Shown: in pieces, positions 22,939-24,153 of the stretch
How the letters are laid out: every line of letters starts with the position of its first letter
How positions within the stretch are numbered: position 1 is the first letter of the stretch
Source of the DNA: NBML01 sp029939535
GTDB taxonomy: Bacteria; Desulfobacterota; Desulfobacteria; Desulfobacterales; Desulfobacteraceae
DNA length: 24,153 nt
Reading direction: 5' to 3'
Assembly: GCA_029939535.1 (NCBI GenBank)
Contig: JAOZST010000048.1
Location: 1-24,153, forward strand
The notes under the pieces: generated by a model
What the model saw: only the letters and a program-made list of their open reading frames with translations
Databases searched by the model: none
Told to the model about the DNA's origin: nothing
Made by a program: the position numbers and the translations under genes

Positions 22939-24153
22939 TTAATTTCTGAGCGGTTTGCCGGTTTTCAGCATATGGTCGATTCTTGCAATGGTTTTTTCTT
23001 CCCTGCAGAAATCAACAAAGGCTTCACGTTCAAGTTTCAGGATGGTGTCTTCATCCACTTCTGTGCCGACATTTACATCACCGCCGCTCATAACATATGC
23101 GATCCGTTTTGCAAGGAATGCATCGTGTTCGCTCATGAATTTTCCATTGAGCATGTTGTAAATTTCTGCATTAACCATTCCCTGTCCGGCATTGCCAATT
23201 ACTTTTAAAGGCTGTTTGGCAGGGGGAACATATCCGTCATCCACCATTTTTAATATTTCTTTTTTGGCTTCGCCAATGAGGTTGTCACGGTTGAACACAA
23301 TGCGGTCTGCCAGACCCAGGAATCCATTTCCCCTGGCCTGGGCAGCTGACATGGAAACCGCTGCCATACCGATTTTCATGAATGCCGGTACAAAGAGTTT
23401 GGCCAGATCAATATCCTTGGCTGTTTTACCGGGAAGGGCAGTTACATATTTTTTCCACAGATTCATGCACCCGCCGCCTGCAGGCAGAAGACCCACACCG
23501 ATTTCAACAAGGCCCATGTAAAGCTCTGAGTGGGCTACCATTCGGTCGGCACCCAGGCAGACTTCACAACCTCCACCCAGAGTCATCCCATAGGGAGCTG
23601 CCACCACAGGGAAAGCTGAGTATCTGGTGGCCTGGATTCCATCCTGGCCTTTTTTTAATAAGGCTTCAATTTCCACATATTTTTTATCATGACAGAGCTT
23701 TGAGAAAAATAACAGGTCTGCTCCGGCTGAAAATGCCCCCGGCATTCCACCGGCTTCATTTCCAATTACCAGGCCGGCACCGTTTTTATCCACATAATCC
23801 AGACCTTTGGAAATGGAATCAATAATTTCACCGTTCATGGCATTCATCTTGGTATGGAATTCAAAACAAAAGACATCATCCCCGATATCCACCAGGCTGG
23901 CAGATGCGTTTTCCATAACTATCTTGTTATTACCCTTGGCAGCGGCAATGGATACCATTGATTTGGAAACAGGAATGGGTTTGTACTGGCTGGAAGCAAA
24001 GTCATAAAAATAATTTATCCCGTTTTCCAGTTTGTAAAAACAGGTATTTCCCTTGTTCAGCATCTCCTGCACATTGGCTGGTATGTCCAGGCCGTCTGCA
24101 GTCATTCTTTCCACTGCTTCTGCAATCCCGTATGCATCCCACAGCCCAAAGGG
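22939..24153 (-). CDS. 3-hydroxyacyl-CoA dehydrogenase/enoyl-CoA hydratase fusion, C-terminal half (continues past window)
   Basis: The frame is open to the right edge, so the true start lies outside; about 404 of an expected roughly 780-800 residues are visible. The first residues (PFGLWDAYGIAEAVERM) are the end of the dehydrogenase C-terminal domain. They are followed by a crotonase domain with GAFSAGADLLFFS (oxyanion-hole region) and TLGGGCEVCLGADRMVA, then EIGVGLLPAGGGCMNLW. The order dehydrogenase first, hydratase second matches the FadN/YusL type rather than FadB, which has the reverse order. It would hydrate enoyl-CoA and oxidise the 3-hydroxyacyl-CoA, passing 3-ketoacyl-CoA to the thiolase encoded next. 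Confidence 0.9.
   Translation of the reverse strand, partial: PFGLWDAYGIAEAVERMTADGLDIPANVQEMLNKGNTCFYKLENGINYFYDFASSQYKPIPVSKSMVSIAAAKGNNKIVMENASASLVDIGDDVFCFEFHTKMNAMNGEIIDSISKGLDYVDKNGAGLVIGNEAGGMPGAFSAGADLLFFSKLCHDKKYVEIEALLKKGQDGIQATRYSAFPVVAAPYGMTLGGGCEVCLGADRMVAHSELYMGLVEIGVGLLPAGGGCMNLWKKYVTALPGKTAKDIDLAKLFVPAFMKIGMAAVSMSAAQARGNGFLGLADRIVFNRDNLIGEAKKEILKMVDDGYVPPAKQPLKVIGNAGQGMVNAEIYNMLNGKFMSEHDAFLAKRIAYVMSGGDVNVGTEVDEDTILKLEREAFVDFCREEKTIARIDHMLKTGKPLRN

Noticed and set aside
1..24153. CRISPR arrays, tRNA or rRNA genes, retron or phage-defence genes
   Set aside because: No regularly spaced repeats, no tRNA-like cloverleaf or rRNA signature, and no defence-type proteins other than the damaged toxin-antitoxin pair were seen on reading both strands.

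Overview
The window reads as a draft-assembly piece (one run of 100 N at 3897-3996) of an anaerobic, organic-acid-oxidising bacterium. Two TRAP carboxylate transporters, a glycolate/D-lactate oxidase pair, a nickel racemase homologue, and a thiolase beside a hydroxyacyl-CoA dehydrogenase together suggest a sulfate-reducing Desulfobacterota member (Desulfobacteraceae-like). That assignment is inference from gene content and style; no marker gene is present.

Layout. (1) 1-88: the last codons of a plus-strand, probably membrane, protein. (2) 134-7997, minus strand: a 2-hydroxyacid (most likely lactate) module. Transcription runs glcD-like FAD oxidase, glcF-like Fe-S subunit, larA-like racemase, assembly gap, TRAP binding protein (Tat signal, TakP/lactate type), small permease, large permease, then an XRE-cupin regulator. 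(3) 8104-8895, minus: a PHP-family phosphoesterase, facing away from (4) 9181-14443, plus: an M20 amidohydrolase, a second TRAP transporter (dctPQM, with a perfect hairpin between dctP and dctQ) and a panB homologue directly behind the transporter. (5) 14679-15793: wreckage. An antitoxin gene survives, but its ParE-type toxin is cut at about codon 60 and runs in frame into an IS630-family transposase fragment, which then runs in frame into a second transposase fragment that looks IS1634-like. (6) 15794-20160, plus: a compact, visibly more GC-rich cassette of TetR regulator, ThDP-dependent enzyme, SDR dehydrogenase, BASS-family transporter and the first 41 codons of a second SDR. (7) 20161-21481: the SDR is broken off and followed by unassigned sequence and a decayed transposase with two opposite single-base shifts in A-runs. 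(8) 21748-24153, minus: a beta-oxidation pair, thiolase plus the C-terminal half of a fused 3-hydroxyacyl-CoA dehydrogenase/enoyl-CoA hydratase that continues past the window, ended by a clear intrinsic terminator.

How it fits together. The minus-strand block can import a 2-hydroxyacid, interconvert its enantiomers and oxidise it to the 2-oxoacid. The second TRAP operon probably brings in another carboxylate whose metabolism involves the PanB homologue or the M20 enzyme. The cassette at 15794-20160 is bounded on both sides by transposon debris and looks acquired; ThDP enzyme, SDR and organic-anion carrier form a plausible but unassigned 2-oxoacid/acyloin pathway and are the best candidate here for something undescribed.
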